DNA of 64,000 nucleotides. It comes from Pseudomonas silvicola. GTDB lineage: Bacteria; Pseudomonadota; Gammaproteobacteria; Pseudomonadales; Pseudomonadaceae. Positions 25,156 to 34,357 of this stretch are shown piece after piece (within the stretch, counting starts at the first letter, position 1; each line of letters opens with the position of its first letter). Both the position numbers and the translations under genes were made by a program. The stretch is from contig NZ_CP093280.1 in the NCBI RefSeq assembly GCF_026651855.1, positions 2,644,001 through 2,708,000 on the forward strand, written 5' to 3'. Below the pieces are notes generated by a model. The model saw only the letters and a program-made list of their open reading frames with translations. It ran no database searches and was not told where the DNA came from.

Positions 25156-26928
25156 TCAGATTCCTTGTTCGCTGAGCCACAGGTTCAGGGCTGCCAGTTG
25201 CCACAGTTTCGAACCGCGCAAAGGGGTCAGTTGCCCCTGGGGGTTGCTCAGCAACTGGTCAAGCATGGCCGGCTTGAACAGGCCGCGGTCCTGGCTTGGG
25301 TCCAGCAGCAGGTCGCGTACCCAGTTCAGGGTGTTGCCTTCCAGATGCTTGAGGCCTGGCACCGGGAAATAGCCTTTCTTGCGGTCGATGACTTCACTGG
25401 GGATGACCAGGCGCGCTGCTTCCTTGAGTACCTGTTTGCCGCCGTCCGGCAGCTTGAAACGCGCCGGTACGCGGGCCGACAGTTCCACCAGGCGGTAGTC
25501 CAGGAACGGTGTGCGTGCTTCGAGGCCCCAGGCCATGGTCATGTTGTCGACACGCTTGACCGGGTCGTCCACCAGCATCACGGTACTGTCCAGGCGCAGG
25601 GCCTTGTCCACGGCGGCGTCGGCGCCGGGCTGGGCGAAATGTTCGCGCACGAAGTCGCCCGCTGCGTCGTTGCGGGTCAGCCACGCCGGTTGCACGGTGG
25701 CAGCGTAGTCGGCATAGCTGCGGTCGAAGAAGGCCTCGCGGTAGGCCGCGTAAGGGTCGCTGGCGCCGTCCACCTGAGGGTACCAGTGGTAACCGGCAAA
25801 CAGTTCGTCGGCGCCCTGGCCGCTTTGCACCACCTTGCAATGCTTGGCCACCTCACGCGACAGCAGGTAAAAGGCAATGCAGTCGTGGCTGACCATCGGC
25901 TCGCTCATGGCGCGGAAGGCCGCAGGCAGTTGCTCGATGATCTCGGCTTCGTCGATGCGCAACTGGTGGTGCTGGGTACCGTAGTGCTTGGCGATCAGGT
26001 CGGAATACTGGAACTCGTCGCCGCGTTCGCCGCCAGCGTCCTGGAAGCCGATGGAGAAGGTGGACAGGTTGTCGACGCCCACTTCGCGCAGCAGGCCTAC
26101 CAGCAGGCTGGAGTCGACGCCGCCGGACAGCAGCACGCCCACGTCCACGGCCGCGCGCTGGCGAATGGCGACGGCCTCGCGGGTGCTTTCCAGCACGCGG
26201 TCACGCCAGTCTTCCAGGGTCAGGTTGGCCTCGTCGGCGTGGGGTCCGTACGGCAGCGTCCACCAGGTTTTCTGCTCGGTATTGCCGTTGGCGTCGATGC
26301 GTAGCCAAGTGGCGGGCGGCAGCTTTTCAATACCGGCCAGCAGGGTGCGTGGCGCCGGTACCACGGCGTGGAAGTTCAGGTAGTGGTTCAGGGCGACGGG
26401 GTCCAGCACGGGGCTGATATCACCCCCCTTGAGCAGCGCTGGCAGCGCCGAGGCGAAGCGCAGTCGCTGGCCGGTACGCGACAGGTACAGGGGCTTTACC
26501 CCCAGGCGGTCGCGGGCGATGAACAGGCGCTGGCTGTCGCGCTCCCAGATAGCGAAGGCAAACATGCCATTGAGCTTGGGCAGCAGCGCCTCGCCCCAGG
26601 CGTGGTAGCCCTTGAGCAGCACTTCGGTATCGCCGCCAGAGTAGAACGAGTAGCCCAGCGCTTCCAGTTCGGTACGCAGTTCCGGGAAGTTGTAGATGGC
26701 GCCATTGAAGGCCAGCGACAGGCCCAGGTGCTGGTCGACCATGGGCTGCGCCGAACCGTCGGACAGGTCCATGATTTTCAGCCGCCGATGGCCGAGTGCA
26801 ATGGGGCCCTGGCTATGAAAGCCCCAGGCGTCCGGCCCACGGGGAGCCAGGTGGTGGGTAATGCGTTCAATGGCCGCTAGGTCGGCCGGTTGCTGATCGA
26901 AACGTAATTCACCTGCTAATCCGCACAT
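25156..26928 (-). CDS. asnO: N-acetylglutaminylglutamine amidotransferase (AsnO)
   Basis: This 590-residue asparagine-synthetase-like enzyme amidates N-acetylglutaminylglutamine to NAGGN. The N-terminal glutamine amidotransferase domain has the nucleophile Cys2 (MCGLAGE), RGPDAWG and FNGAIYNF. The C-terminal synthetase domain has the PP-loop SGGVDSSLL and the GQGADELFAGY block. AAGGAATT precedes the ATG. It is the first gene of the operon asnO-ngg-M42 peptidase. A LuxR-type regulator is transcribed divergently from the 326-base upstream gap, making it a candidate controller. AsnB is the alternative name, but the ngg linkage settles the role. Confidence 0.93.
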   Translation of the reverse strand: MCGLAGELRFDQQPADLAAIERITHHLAPRGPDAWGFHSQGPIALGHRRLKIMDLSDGSAQPMVDQHLGLSLAFNGAIYNFPELRTELEALGYSFYSGGDTEVLLKGYHAWGEALLPKLNGMFAFAIWERDSQRLFIARDRLGVKPLYLSRTGQRLRFASALPALLKGGDISPVLDPVALNHYLNFHAVVPAPRTLLAGIEKLPPATWLRIDANGNTEQKTWWTLPYGPHADEANLTLEDWRDRVLESTREAVAIRQRAAVDVGVLLSGGVDSSLLVGLLREVGVDNLSTFSIGFQDAGGERGDEFQYSDLIAKHYGTQHHQLRIDEAEIIEQLPAAFRAMSEPMVSHDCIAFYLLSREVAKHCKVVQSGQGADELFAGYHWYPQVDGASDPYAAYREAFFDRSYADYAATVQPAWLTRNDAAGDFVREHFAQPGADAAVDKALRLDSTVMLVDDPVKRVDNMTMAWGLEARTPFLDYRLVELSARVPARFKLPDGGKQVLKEAARLVIPSEVIDRKKGYFPVPGLKHLEGNTLNWVRDLLLDPSQDRGLFKPAMLDQLLSNPQGQLTPLRGSKLWQLAALNLWLSEQGI

Positions 26929-27254
26929 AATTCCTTACCGGTTTTCCGTTGGGGAGGGCGCCTTGGATCGGGCGCGCTTATGGAACTGACCGGCAGGCGC
27001 CGCAGGAGTTTCATAACAATCGGTAATAACCAAGCGGCTACTGCCTGCGGATAAATGGACGCTGCAAAAGTTCAATCTGTTAATTGATTCCATACGACGA
27101 CTTCAAGTAATTACTCTAATCGAACGTCTGTTTTTTCTGGAGTTTTTGCCAGCGAGGGCCAATCGCGATTAGTTATTTGCAGCGAATGTTTGGCTGGACT
27201 AAATTCGTCTGTGGTATCGGGATCCAAAAAAAACCAACACAGACAGGTCCTATC
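26929..27254. promoter_or_regulatory. Divergent control region, asnO operon and LuxR gene
   Basis: These 326 bases hold no gene. The half next to the LuxR gene is A+T-rich (about 27000-27250), as expected for promoters. I saw no clear lux-box palindrome and no certain sigma-factor hexamers. Osmotic induction of the asnO side is expected from the pathway but not visible. Confidence 0.5.
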
Positions 27255-27977
27255 ATGCAGTGGATAGCGCAAGCGCTGGAACGCTTTTCCCCCGCCCAAG
27301 ATGAGGGAGAAATCTTTGACGCGTTGGTTTGGGGTGCGAGACAGCTGGGTTTTGAATACTGTGAAGTCGTGGTGCTGGTTGAACGTCCGGGCGGTAGATC
27401 GACGTATTTTCAACACCACAATTATCCCGCTGCCTTTAATCAGTTGTATCGTGATAATTCCCGTGCATTGATCGAGCCCTTGTTGGAAAAAGTACAGCAC
27501 ACCCAACTTCCCTTCGTATGGAGTGAAGCGTTGTTCAGCGCCAACCCTGATGTCTGGCAACACTGCCAGGCCCATGGCGTGCGCCATGGTGTGACACGGA
27601 TGGTTCAAGGGCTGCATGGCGTTAATACATTGATCAGCCTGTGCCGTGGTGAGGGGGATGTCGCGGGGGCAGAGTTCTACGACAACGTGGCTGACTTCAT
27701 GTGGTTGACGAACCTGGTGCATGAGGCACTGGTCTATCGTTGCGAACATGCCTCACGGCAAGCCGAACTCCACGCTGTCATCCAGCCTCACTTGTCCAGC
27801 CGGGAATTGGAAGTGTTGAAATGTGCCTCGATGGGGATGACCTCGGAGTTGGTCGCCATTGCGCTGGCGGTCAGCCAGAGAACGGTCAACTTCCATATTG
27901 CACGCTGCATCGAGAAGCTCGGCGCCTGCAATAAATTGTCCGCGGTGGTCAAGGCCACCCAGTATGGACTGATATAA
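27255..27977 (+). CDS. LuxR-family regulator with autoinducer-binding domain (LuxR solo)
   Basis: This 240-residue LasR/LuxR-type protein has a signal-binding domain at about 20-165 and a C-terminal LuxR helix-turn-helix at about 178-238 (LSSRELEVLKCASMGMTS, SQRTVNFHIARCIEKLG). Aligning NYPAAFNQLYRDN with LasR NYPAAWREHYDRA shows two changes at signal-contact positions: the usual Trp is Phe61 and the usual Asp is Glu74. Tyr65, Pro75 and Trp89 are kept. No luxI-type synthase is in the window. The start MQWIAQALERF is preferred over upstream in-frame codons that encode an unlikely N-terminus. It is divergent from the NAGGN operon. Ligand unknown. Confidence 0.88.
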   Translation: MQWIAQALERFSPAQDEGEIFDALVWGARQLGFEYCEVVVLVERPGGRSTYFQHHNYPAAFNQLYRDNSRALIEPLLEKVQHTQLPFVWSEALFSANPDVWQHCQAHGVRHGVTRMVQGLHGVNTLISLCRGEGDVAGAEFYDNVADFMWLTNLVHEALVYRCEHASRQAELHAVIQPHLSSRELEVLKCASMGMTSELVAIALAVSQRTVNFHIARCIEKLGACNKLSAVVKATQYGLI

Positions 27978-27981
27978 GGGG

Positions 27982-29064
27982 TCAATACCCCGTCATTTCC
28001 AGGTAACCCTGGCCGGCATGGCTGCCGGACATCCGCACCGGGCCCTCCCAGTAAGGCGGGGTAACGTTCATCCAGGCCCCGTTGTTCAGCGCATCGAGGC
28101 GCACATCCAGCCCATGCGCGGGAATGGTGACTTGCCATTGCGTCGGTGCGCGGTGCTGTTCAAGCGTGGCATGGGTGGCCAAGGGGCGAAGTTGCACCTG
28201 GTTGCTGGCTAGCGGCTCACTGTGGCCATCGGCATCGGTCCAACTGCCACTGACAAAATCGGCACCACCCTGCTGACGCAGGCGGAACAGCATCACCTGG
28301 GCGCCATTGTCCAGGTGCAGGGAGAACCAGTCCCACCCCTGTTGGTTCGCCGCCAGCGGCTGGCTGCTCCACTCGTGGTCCAGCCACGCCTGGCCGTTCA
28401 CCTGCCAGTGACCGTCCGGTGTACGGACCTGGCCACTGACCTGGTAAAACGGCTGGCTGTAATACCAGGAGGCCTGGCCCTGCTGCGATTTTCGGCTGTA
28501 GCCCTGCAAGCCTTGCAGCACCAGGGGGCGATCGGTGTGCAGGTCCAATTCGTAACTGAAGTCGGCACCGCGGGCGGTGACCCGCAGCGTGCCCAGGGTG
28601 GCAGTTGAGGGCGCAAGGCTGTCCAGGCGCCAGTCGTCTATCCAGGCGGCAAACGGCTGCGCTTGTACCCCCGCTTGGCCGATACCGCCGCGGGCCAGGG
28701 TCTGGGCGCTGTGCTGCCAGTGTTCGCCGGTCAGGGCGGCGTGGCCGAGCCACAGGGTTTTGTGGCTCCAGCCAGGGGCTTCGGCGCCGGGCGCCAGGGC
28801 ACTGCGAAACAGGGTCCACTGGGCGCCGAACGAACGACCATCGCCTGCGGTGAGGTTGGCCGTCACGTACCACCATTCGATGCGGTAGTCGGGGTGGGCA
28901 CCATGGTCGCGGGGAAAGATCAGCGGGGCGCCCGGCGTCACTGGGGCAAACCCCTCCACCTGGCTTCCCAGCCCGGCGAAGCCTGTGGGGGGTGGCGGGG
29001 CGTCGCAGGCGGTCAGTAGCAGGCACGACAGTGCAAGGCACGAACCCTGTTTTCTAACGTTCAT
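27982..29064 (-). CDS. AttH-like lipocalin-fold lipoprotein
   Basis: This 360-residue predicted lipoprotein has a signal peptide ending in the lipobox LTAC and a mature protein starting CDAPPPP. The body belongs to the AttH / carotenoid 1,2-hydratase-like family: RIEWWYVTANL, GQAWLDHEWSS and QGWDWFSLHLDNG are the diagnostic blocks of its two lipocalin-like halves. It overlaps the 3' end of the permease gene by 11 bases, so it belongs to the ABC operon and probably acts with it at the outer membrane or periplasm. Substrate unknown. It converges with the LuxR gene, 4 bases apart. Confidence 0.8.
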   Translation of the reverse strand: MNVRKQGSCLALSCLLLTACDAPPPPTGFAGLGSQVEGFAPVTPGAPLIFPRDHGAHPDYRIEWWYVTANLTAGDGRSFGAQWTLFRSALAPGAEAPGWSHKTLWLGHAALTGEHWQHSAQTLARGGIGQAGVQAQPFAAWIDDWRLDSLAPSTATLGTLRVTARGADFSYELDLHTDRPLVLQGLQGYSRKSQQGQASWYYSQPFYQVSGQVRTPDGHWQVNGQAWLDHEWSSQPLAANQQGWDWFSLHLDNGAQVMLFRLRQQGGADFVSGSWTDADGHSEPLASNQVQLRPLATHATLEQHRAPTQWQVTIPAHGLDVRLDALNNGAWMNVTPPYWEGPVRMSGSHAGQGYLEMTGY

Positions 29065-31498
29065 CGGCAAACACTCTCAACAGGTCCGTCGGTTGGCTGC
29101 GCAGCAAACGCACCATGGGCCAGACCGACGCCAATACCGTGGCCAGCATCGCCCAACCCAGCAGTTGCGCCAGTTGGGCGGGGAACACCTGGAGCGGCAG
29201 CCGCCAACCGAATGCCTGTACATTCACTACTGCTACCAGGCACCAGGCCAGCAGCACGCCCAACGGCAGCGCCAGCAGCAGCGTCAACAGGCTCAGCAGC
29301 CAGGTCTGGGCCAGGTTGAGCATGATCAGGTGGCGGCGGCGCATGCCCAGCGCCCATAGGGGAGCCAACTGGGCGAGGCGGTTGTCGCTCTGGGTCAGCA
29401 GGCTGATGAACAGCGCCACGGCAGCCACCGCCAGGGTCAGCGTGTCCAGGGCATTGGTGGCGCTGAAGGTGCGGTCAAATACCTGCCGCGCCCATTGCTT
29501 GAGTTGGCCCTGGTCGACCAGGCGCTCATCGCCCAGGGCGAATGCTGCCTGCAGGTCACGCTTCAAGGCAGGTACCGCCGTGGGCGGCAGGCGCAGTGCC
29601 AGCCGCGTCGGTGGCTGGGCCGGCCACAGCCGTTGCCAGCGGGCCGCGTCAAGCAGCACATGACCCTTGGGGTTGCCGTAGTCGGCGTAAATGCCCACCA
29701 CGGTCAACGGACCTGCTTCGGGCAGTTCCACGGTGTAGCCGATGCCGACTTTCAGCCGCCGAGCCAGTTGTTCGCTGAGCATCAGGCTGTCGCTGTGGAA
29801 TAACCGGTCCCATGGGTTGCCTGTGGCTTGCTCCAGCAAGGGCCAGTGCTCGCGGTAGAGCGCATTGTCGATAATGCCATGCACCTGCACGGGCCAGCCT
29901 TTGAGCGCAACGTCCTGCTCGCGCTCGGGCAGCACGGCCTGCACATCGGGCCGCTGTCGCAGCCAGGCCTGGACCTGGGCTGTTTGCGCGGCGTCGGCGG
30001 GGCGCACATAGAGCTCGGCGACCAGGCGTTGTTCAAGCCAGTGGTTGAAGGTCTGGCGAAAGCCTTGGGTCATGCTCGAAGCACCGATGTTGGTGGCCAT
30101 GGCCAACAGCAGCGCCATCAGCGCCAGGCTCAGTGCAGGCAGTTGCTGACGGCAGTCGGCCAGAAACCACTGGCCGACGGCGCTGCCCGATGGCAAGCGG
30201 GCCAGGCCGGCCAGCAGGCCCTCGAGCAGCACCGGCAGCGCCAGCGCGGCGGCCAGCAACAGGCAGGCCAGCAGGGCGAAGCCCGCGGCAAGGCTGTCTC
30301 CCCCGCTTGCCAAGGCCAGGGCCAGTATGCCCAGTAACCCAGCCGCCGCACCCTGTCGCCGCAAGCCTTGGCGGTGAGCCCCTTGCCAGGCCTGATGACT
30401 GGCCAATGCCAGCAGTGGCAGGCGCGCCGCTCGCCACAAGGTATGCCCGCAGGCCAGCAGCGCACCGGTCAGGCTCAACGCAACGGCCCCCAGCCACCAC
30501 TGCGGGCTCAGGCTGAGCTGGTTGCCGACCTCGGCGCCATACAGGCCACGCAGGCTGGCCGCGACGTCGGGCAGCAACGCACTTGCCAGGCCGTAGCCAC
30601 TGGCCACCCCGGCCATCGCGCCCAGCAGGGCCAGAACGGTCAGTTCCAGAAGCAGGGCGACGACCAACAGGCGCACGCCCACACCACAGGCGCGCAAAGT
30701 GCGCATCAAGGCCCGGCGTTGTTCCAAGGCCAGCCCGATGGCCGCTTGGGCAATGAACAGACCGACCACGAACGCCAGCAGGCCCAGCGCCGCCAGGTTC
30801 AAATGCAGGGCTTCGGTCAGGCGGTTCATGTCCTGCCCGGGGTCACTGTGCTGGCGGCGCAACTGCCCGGCCAGGTCGTCCGGCACTGGGCGCTGGAAGT
30901 CCTCGGGCAGCAGCAGGCGTGACAGACGCTCGGGCGCACCGAGCACGGCCTGGGCATGGCTGATGTCCATCATCAGTACCCCGGGGGCCATGTCGTCGCG
31001 ACCCTGCAGGGGCGGTAGCCGTGCATCGGCGCTGTCACCGTCGCCAAGCCCCAGGCTGTGCAGGGTCTGACGTGCCACCCAGGTCACGCCTGGGGCGCCG
31101 ATGAAGCGGTAGAGGTCTGACTCAGTGGGTACCTGGCCGCCCAGCGAGGTGTTCGTCGGCAGGGTCAGCGGGTCGATGCCGGTCACGGTCAGGCGTTGGC
31201 CGTTGAGGTCCAGGCGCCCTTGCAGCAGGGGTGACACTGGCCAGCCGCGGCGCCGCAGGTCGACGAACAGCGACTGCGGCAGGTATTCGCCTTTTTCCGG
31301 GGCGAGGCTGGTCTGGGGGCGGCCACCGATCAGCTCACTGGCCAGGGCATAGCTATGGCGGGCCTGGCCGTTGAGGGCCTGCACGCCGATCAGCAAGGTA
31401 GTGGCCAGCCACAGGCCCGCCAGCACGCTGGCCAGTTGCAGGGGGTGCCTGCGCCAGTGGCTGAGCAGGGCGGTGAGGGTCCACCACAAGCTGGCCAC
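29054..31498 (-). CDS. FtsX/MacB-type ABC transporter permease
   Basis: This 814-residue permease starts with one membrane helix (LASVLAGLWLATTLLIGVQAL), a large periplasmic domain, then helices around 230-430, a second periplasmic domain and three C-terminal helices. This is the duplicated FtsX layout of YbbP/AttF-G-type transporters (type VII ABC architecture), which usually work on lipids or lipoproteins rather than drive classical import. The start is GTG directly after the ATPase stop (1 base between), with AGGTGG ahead. It forms an operon with the ATPase and the AttH-like lipoprotein. Confidence 0.85.
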   Translation of the reverse strand: MASLWWTLTALLSHWRRHPLQLASVLAGLWLATTLLIGVQALNGQARHSYALASELIGGRPQTSLAPEKGEYLPQSLFVDLRRRGWPVSPLLQGRLDLNGQRLTVTGIDPLTLPTNTSLGGQVPTESDLYRFIGAPGVTWVARQTLHSLGLGDGDSADARLPPLQGRDDMAPGVLMMDISHAQAVLGAPERLSRLLLPEDFQRPVPDDLAGQLRRQHSDPGQDMNRLTEALHLNLAALGLLAFVVGLFIAQAAIGLALEQRRALMRTLRACGVGVRLLVVALLLELTVLALLGAMAGVASGYGLASALLPDVAASLRGLYGAEVGNQLSLSPQWWLGAVALSLTGALLACGHTLWRAARLPLLALASHQAWQGAHRQGLRRQGAAAGLLGILALALASGGDSLAAGFALLACLLLAAALALPVLLEGLLAGLARLPSGSAVGQWFLADCRQQLPALSLALMALLLAMATNIGASSMTQGFRQTFNHWLEQRLVAELYVRPADAAQTAQVQAWLRQRPDVQAVLPEREQDVALKGWPVQVHGIIDNALYREHWPLLEQATGNPWDRLFHSDSLMLSEQLARRLKVGIGYTVELPEAGPLTVVGIYADYGNPKGHVLLDAARWQRLWPAQPPTRLALRLPPTAVPALKRDLQAAFALGDERLVDQGQLKQWARQVFDRTFSATNALDTLTLAVAAVALFISLLTQSDNRLAQLAPLWALGMRRRHLIMLNLAQTWLLSLLTLLLALPLGVLLAWCLVAVVNVQAFGWRLPLQVFPAQLAQLLGWAMLATVLASVWPMVRLLRSQPTDLLRVFADER

Positions 31499-31499
31499 C

Positions 31500-32159
31500 T
31501 CAGTCGGCCCTCACGCGGCCGGCCTGCAGCACCACCTTGCGCTGCAGGCGGGCGGCGATGGCCGGGCTGTGGGTGACCATCAGCAGGCTGCATCCACTGT
31601 CGGCCTGTAATTGCAGCAACAGGTCCAGCACCTGGGTGCTGGTGCGTTCGTCCAGGTTGCCGGTGGGTTCGTCGGCCAGCAACAGCGGCGGCCGTGGCGC
31701 CAGCGCGCGCCCCAGTGCCACGCGTTGCTGTTGGCCGCCGGACAGTTGTTCGGGGTAGCGTGCCAGCAGTGCAGTCAGGCCCAGGCGCTCGGCCAGTTCG
31801 GCATGCCAGGCCGGGTCATGGCGCCCGGCCAGGCGGGCCTGAAAGGCCAGGTTATCGGCTACGTTCAGGCTGCTGATGAGGTTGAATTGTTGAAAGATCA
31901 AGCCGACGCCATGGCGCCGCCAGGCGGCCAGTTGGCCCTCGTTCAAGTGTTCCAGCGCCTGGCCGTTGACCTCGATGCGGCCGCTGTCGGCCCGGTCCAG
32001 CCCGGCCACCAGGTGCAGCAGGGTGCTCTTGCCACTGCCCGACTCGCCCATCAGCGCCAGGCTCTGGCCCTGGGCAAGCTGCAGGTCTACCCCGGCCAGA
32101 ACCGGGAGTGGGCCTTGGGGGGTGGGGTAGGATTTTCGCAGGTGGGTGATGGTCAGCAT
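31500..32159 (-). CDS. ABC transporter ATP-binding protein (LolD/MacB-like)
   Basis: This 219-residue nucleotide-binding subunit has Walker A GESGSGKST, the Q-loop GLIFQQFNLI, the signature LSGGQQQRVALGRAL, Walker B LLLADEPTGNLD and the H-loop VTHS. The spacing and QQFNLI block place it with LolD/MacB/YbbA ATPases that pair with FtsX-type permeases. Start MLTITHLRK is the normal N-terminus; an upstream in-frame extension lacks a ribosome site. It heads the three-gene operon. Confidence 0.9.
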   Translation of the reverse strand: MLTITHLRKSYPTPQGPLPVLAGVDLQLAQGQSLALMGESGSGKSTLLHLVAGLDRADSGRIEVNGQALEHLNEGQLAAWRRHGVGLIFQQFNLISSLNVADNLAFQARLAGRHDPAWHAELAERLGLTALLARYPEQLSGGQQQRVALGRALAPRPPLLLADEPTGNLDERTSTQVLDLLLQLQADSGCSLLMVTHSPAIAARLQRKVVLQAGRVRAD

Positions 32160-32202
32160 GAGGGTATTGTTTTGTCCGAGCGCGGGCGAAGGCAAATTAC
32201 TG

Positions 32203-32244
32203 CATGCCAAATAATTGTGTGAAGGCCACCAGGTGCCTGGCATG
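32203..32244. repeat. Inverted repeat between the ABC operon and mnmC
   Basis: CATGCCA pairs with TGGCATG, and the loop holds a second dyad CCAGG-TG-CCTGG. It lies just upstream of the ABC ATPase start and beyond the mnmC stop. It could be an operator or a processing hairpin. Confidence 0.35.
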
Positions 32245-32302
32245 GGGGTGTGGCGCTCGATCTCGAGAGCAGCAAAATCCCAACGCCCTGTACCTGACGG
32301 CC

Positions 32303-34273
32303 CTACCCCTTGTTCTTCACCAACCCCCTCACCCAGAACCGATTCGGGTGGCAGGCTTCCGCCACCGCACGCGGCAAGGGCAACGCCTCGCCGTCCAGCC
32401 AGGCCGCCACCAGTTCCCCGCTCAACGGCGCAGTGATCAACCCCCGCGAGCCATGCCCGCTGTTCACGTATAATCCCTCAAGCCAAGGGCACGCCACGTC
32501 CGGTACTTGGCGGGCGTCGCGGCTGAGTATGGCGTAGGCCTGCAGAAACGCCTCGCGCTCGGCCACCGGCCCGACGATGGGCAGGTAGTCCGGGCTGGTG
32601 CAACGGAACGCGGCGCGACCCTGCAGGTGTTCCGCCGGCAGGCCATGGGTGCCCAGGCGCTCAGCCAGGTCGGTGGAGATTTCATCGAGCATGGCCAGGT
32701 TGCCCTGGTGCTCGGCCACGGTCGGGGTAAGGTCGTCGCTGTGGAAATCGAAACTGGCACCCAGGGTGTGTTCGCCCAGGCGGGCGGGGGCTACGTCGCC
32801 TTCGGCGCATACCACGGTGGCCAGGGCGGCGCTGCGGTCGGTGCAGGGCAGGGTAGTGATCTGCCCGCGGATACGCTTGAGCGGCAAGCTGGCCGTTTCG
32901 CCAAAGTCGCGCACGTGCGCCGCCGTGCACAGTACGGCCACGGGGGCGCTGGCCAGCAGGCGTTCGCCATCCCAGGCCTGCCACTGGCCTTGCACACGGC
33001 GCAGTTCCAGGACGTGCTGGTGGGGCTGCACGTGCACGCCGCGCTGCCCAGCCTGCCATTGGCACAAGGCGGGCGGGTGTACCCAGCCGCCTTCCGGGAA
33101 GTACAGCCCGCCGCTGGGCAAGGCCACTCCGGCCACGGCCTGGGCAGCGTCACGGTCCAGCACCTTGAGCAGTTGCGGGTCGAAGGCGTCGGCCAGTTGC
33201 GCCTGGCGCTGGCCTTCCTTGTCGTCGAAGGCCAGTTGCAGGACGCCGCAGGCGTCCCAGTCGCGGCCACGCTGCAACTGTTCCAGCAGCCGGCGGGTGT
33301 GGCCAAAACCGCTGAGGATCAGCTGCGACAGCGCCGTCCCATGGGCCGAAAGTTTCAGGTAAAGCACGCCCTGGGGGTTGCCGGACGCTTCCCGGGCCAC
33401 GGCGTCGTGGCGCTCCAGCAGGCTGACGCGCCAGCCCCGGGCCGCCAGGCTGGCGGCGGTGGCGCAACCGGCCAGGCCGGCGCCGATCACCAGGGCATGG
33501 CGCTCGCCCTCGGGGCGAGGGGGGCGGGCGAACCAGGGCTTGGCCACGGCGGATGCCGACACCTGCCCCTCGAACACACCGCGCAGCACTTCCCACTTCT
33601 TGCCGATACCGGGGATGCGCTTCATCTTGTACCCCACCGCGATCAACCCGCGGCGCACCCAGCCGGTGCTGGTGAAGGTGCCCAGGGTGGAACCCGGCGC
33701 GGCCAGGCGGGCCAGTTCGGCGAACAGTTCAGGGGTCCACATTTCGGGGTTCTTGGCCGGGGCGAAGCCATCCAGGAACCAGGCGTCCACCTGGGCGTCC
33801 AGTTGTGGCAACTGCTCCAGCACATCGCCGATCAGCAGTGTCAGGGTGACCCGGCCGCCGTCGAACACCAGGCGCTGGAAACCCTGGTGAATACCCACGT
33901 ATTGGGCCAGCAGTGGCTGAGTGTAAGGCGCCAGCGCTGGCCACAGGGCCAGGGCGCGGCTGAGGTCGGCGTGGCTCAGGGGGTACTTTTCCACGCTGAT
34001 GAACTGCAGGCGCGCGCCCGGTGTGGCGTGTTCGGCGAACAACTGCCAGGCGCAGAAGAAATTCAGCCCGGTACCGAAGCCGGTCTCGCCGATGACCAGC
34101 CGCTGCCCGTCGGCCAAGGCGCCGAAGCGCGCCGCCAGGTCGTTCTGGTCGATGAACACATGGCGGGTTTCTTCCAGCCCCGAGGCGGCGAAGTACACGT
34201 CGCCATAGTGGCGCGACGTCGGGCGGCCCAGGTCGTCCCAGTCGATCTGGGCGTGCAGCGGTTCGGTACTCAT
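32303..34273 (-). CDS. mnmC: MnmC, bifunctional tRNA mnm5s2U34 biosynthesis enzyme
   Basis: This 656-residue protein carries out the last two steps of 5-methylaminomethyl-2-thiouridine formation at the tRNA wobble position. The N-terminal SAM methyltransferase domain shows GETGFGTGLNFF and WFLDGFAPAKNPEMW. The C-terminal FAD-dependent oxidoreductase begins with the dinucleotide fold VIGAGLAGCATAASLA and ends with a second FAD-contact block (YVNSGHGSRGL). The start MSTEPLHAQIDWDD is used because the upstream in-frame TTG lacks a ribosome site. It is divergent from pap, 84 bases away. Length is normal. Confidence 0.95.
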   Translation of the reverse strand: MSTEPLHAQIDWDDLGRPTSRHYGDVYFAASGLEETRHVFIDQNDLAARFGALADGQRLVIGETGFGTGLNFFCAWQLFAEHATPGARLQFISVEKYPLSHADLSRALALWPALAPYTQPLLAQYVGIHQGFQRLVFDGGRVTLTLLIGDVLEQLPQLDAQVDAWFLDGFAPAKNPEMWTPELFAELARLAAPGSTLGTFTSTGWVRRGLIAVGYKMKRIPGIGKKWEVLRGVFEGQVSASAVAKPWFARPPRPEGERHALVIGAGLAGCATAASLAARGWRVSLLERHDAVAREASGNPQGVLYLKLSAHGTALSQLILSGFGHTRRLLEQLQRGRDWDACGVLQLAFDDKEGQRQAQLADAFDPQLLKVLDRDAAQAVAGVALPSGGLYFPEGGWVHPPALCQWQAGQRGVHVQPHQHVLELRRVQGQWQAWDGERLLASAPVAVLCTAAHVRDFGETASLPLKRIRGQITTLPCTDRSAALATVVCAEGDVAPARLGEHTLGASFDFHSDDLTPTVAEHQGNLAMLDEISTDLAERLGTHGLPAEHLQGRAAFRCTSPDYLPIVGPVAEREAFLQAYAILSRDARQVPDVACPWLEGLYVNSGHGSRGLITAPLSGELVAAWLDGEALPLPRAVAEACHPNRFWVRGLVKNKG

Positions 34274-34357
34274 GTTCGGCTCGATGACAGACAAGGGTTC
34301 ATGATAGCGAGGCTGATGCGCTAGGCTCTAGAGCTTATTGGTCAAGGAGTACTGCCC

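Noticed and set aside
26929-27254. lux-box search between asnO and the LuxR gene
   Set aside because: No 18-20 base dyad resembling a lux box was found by eye.
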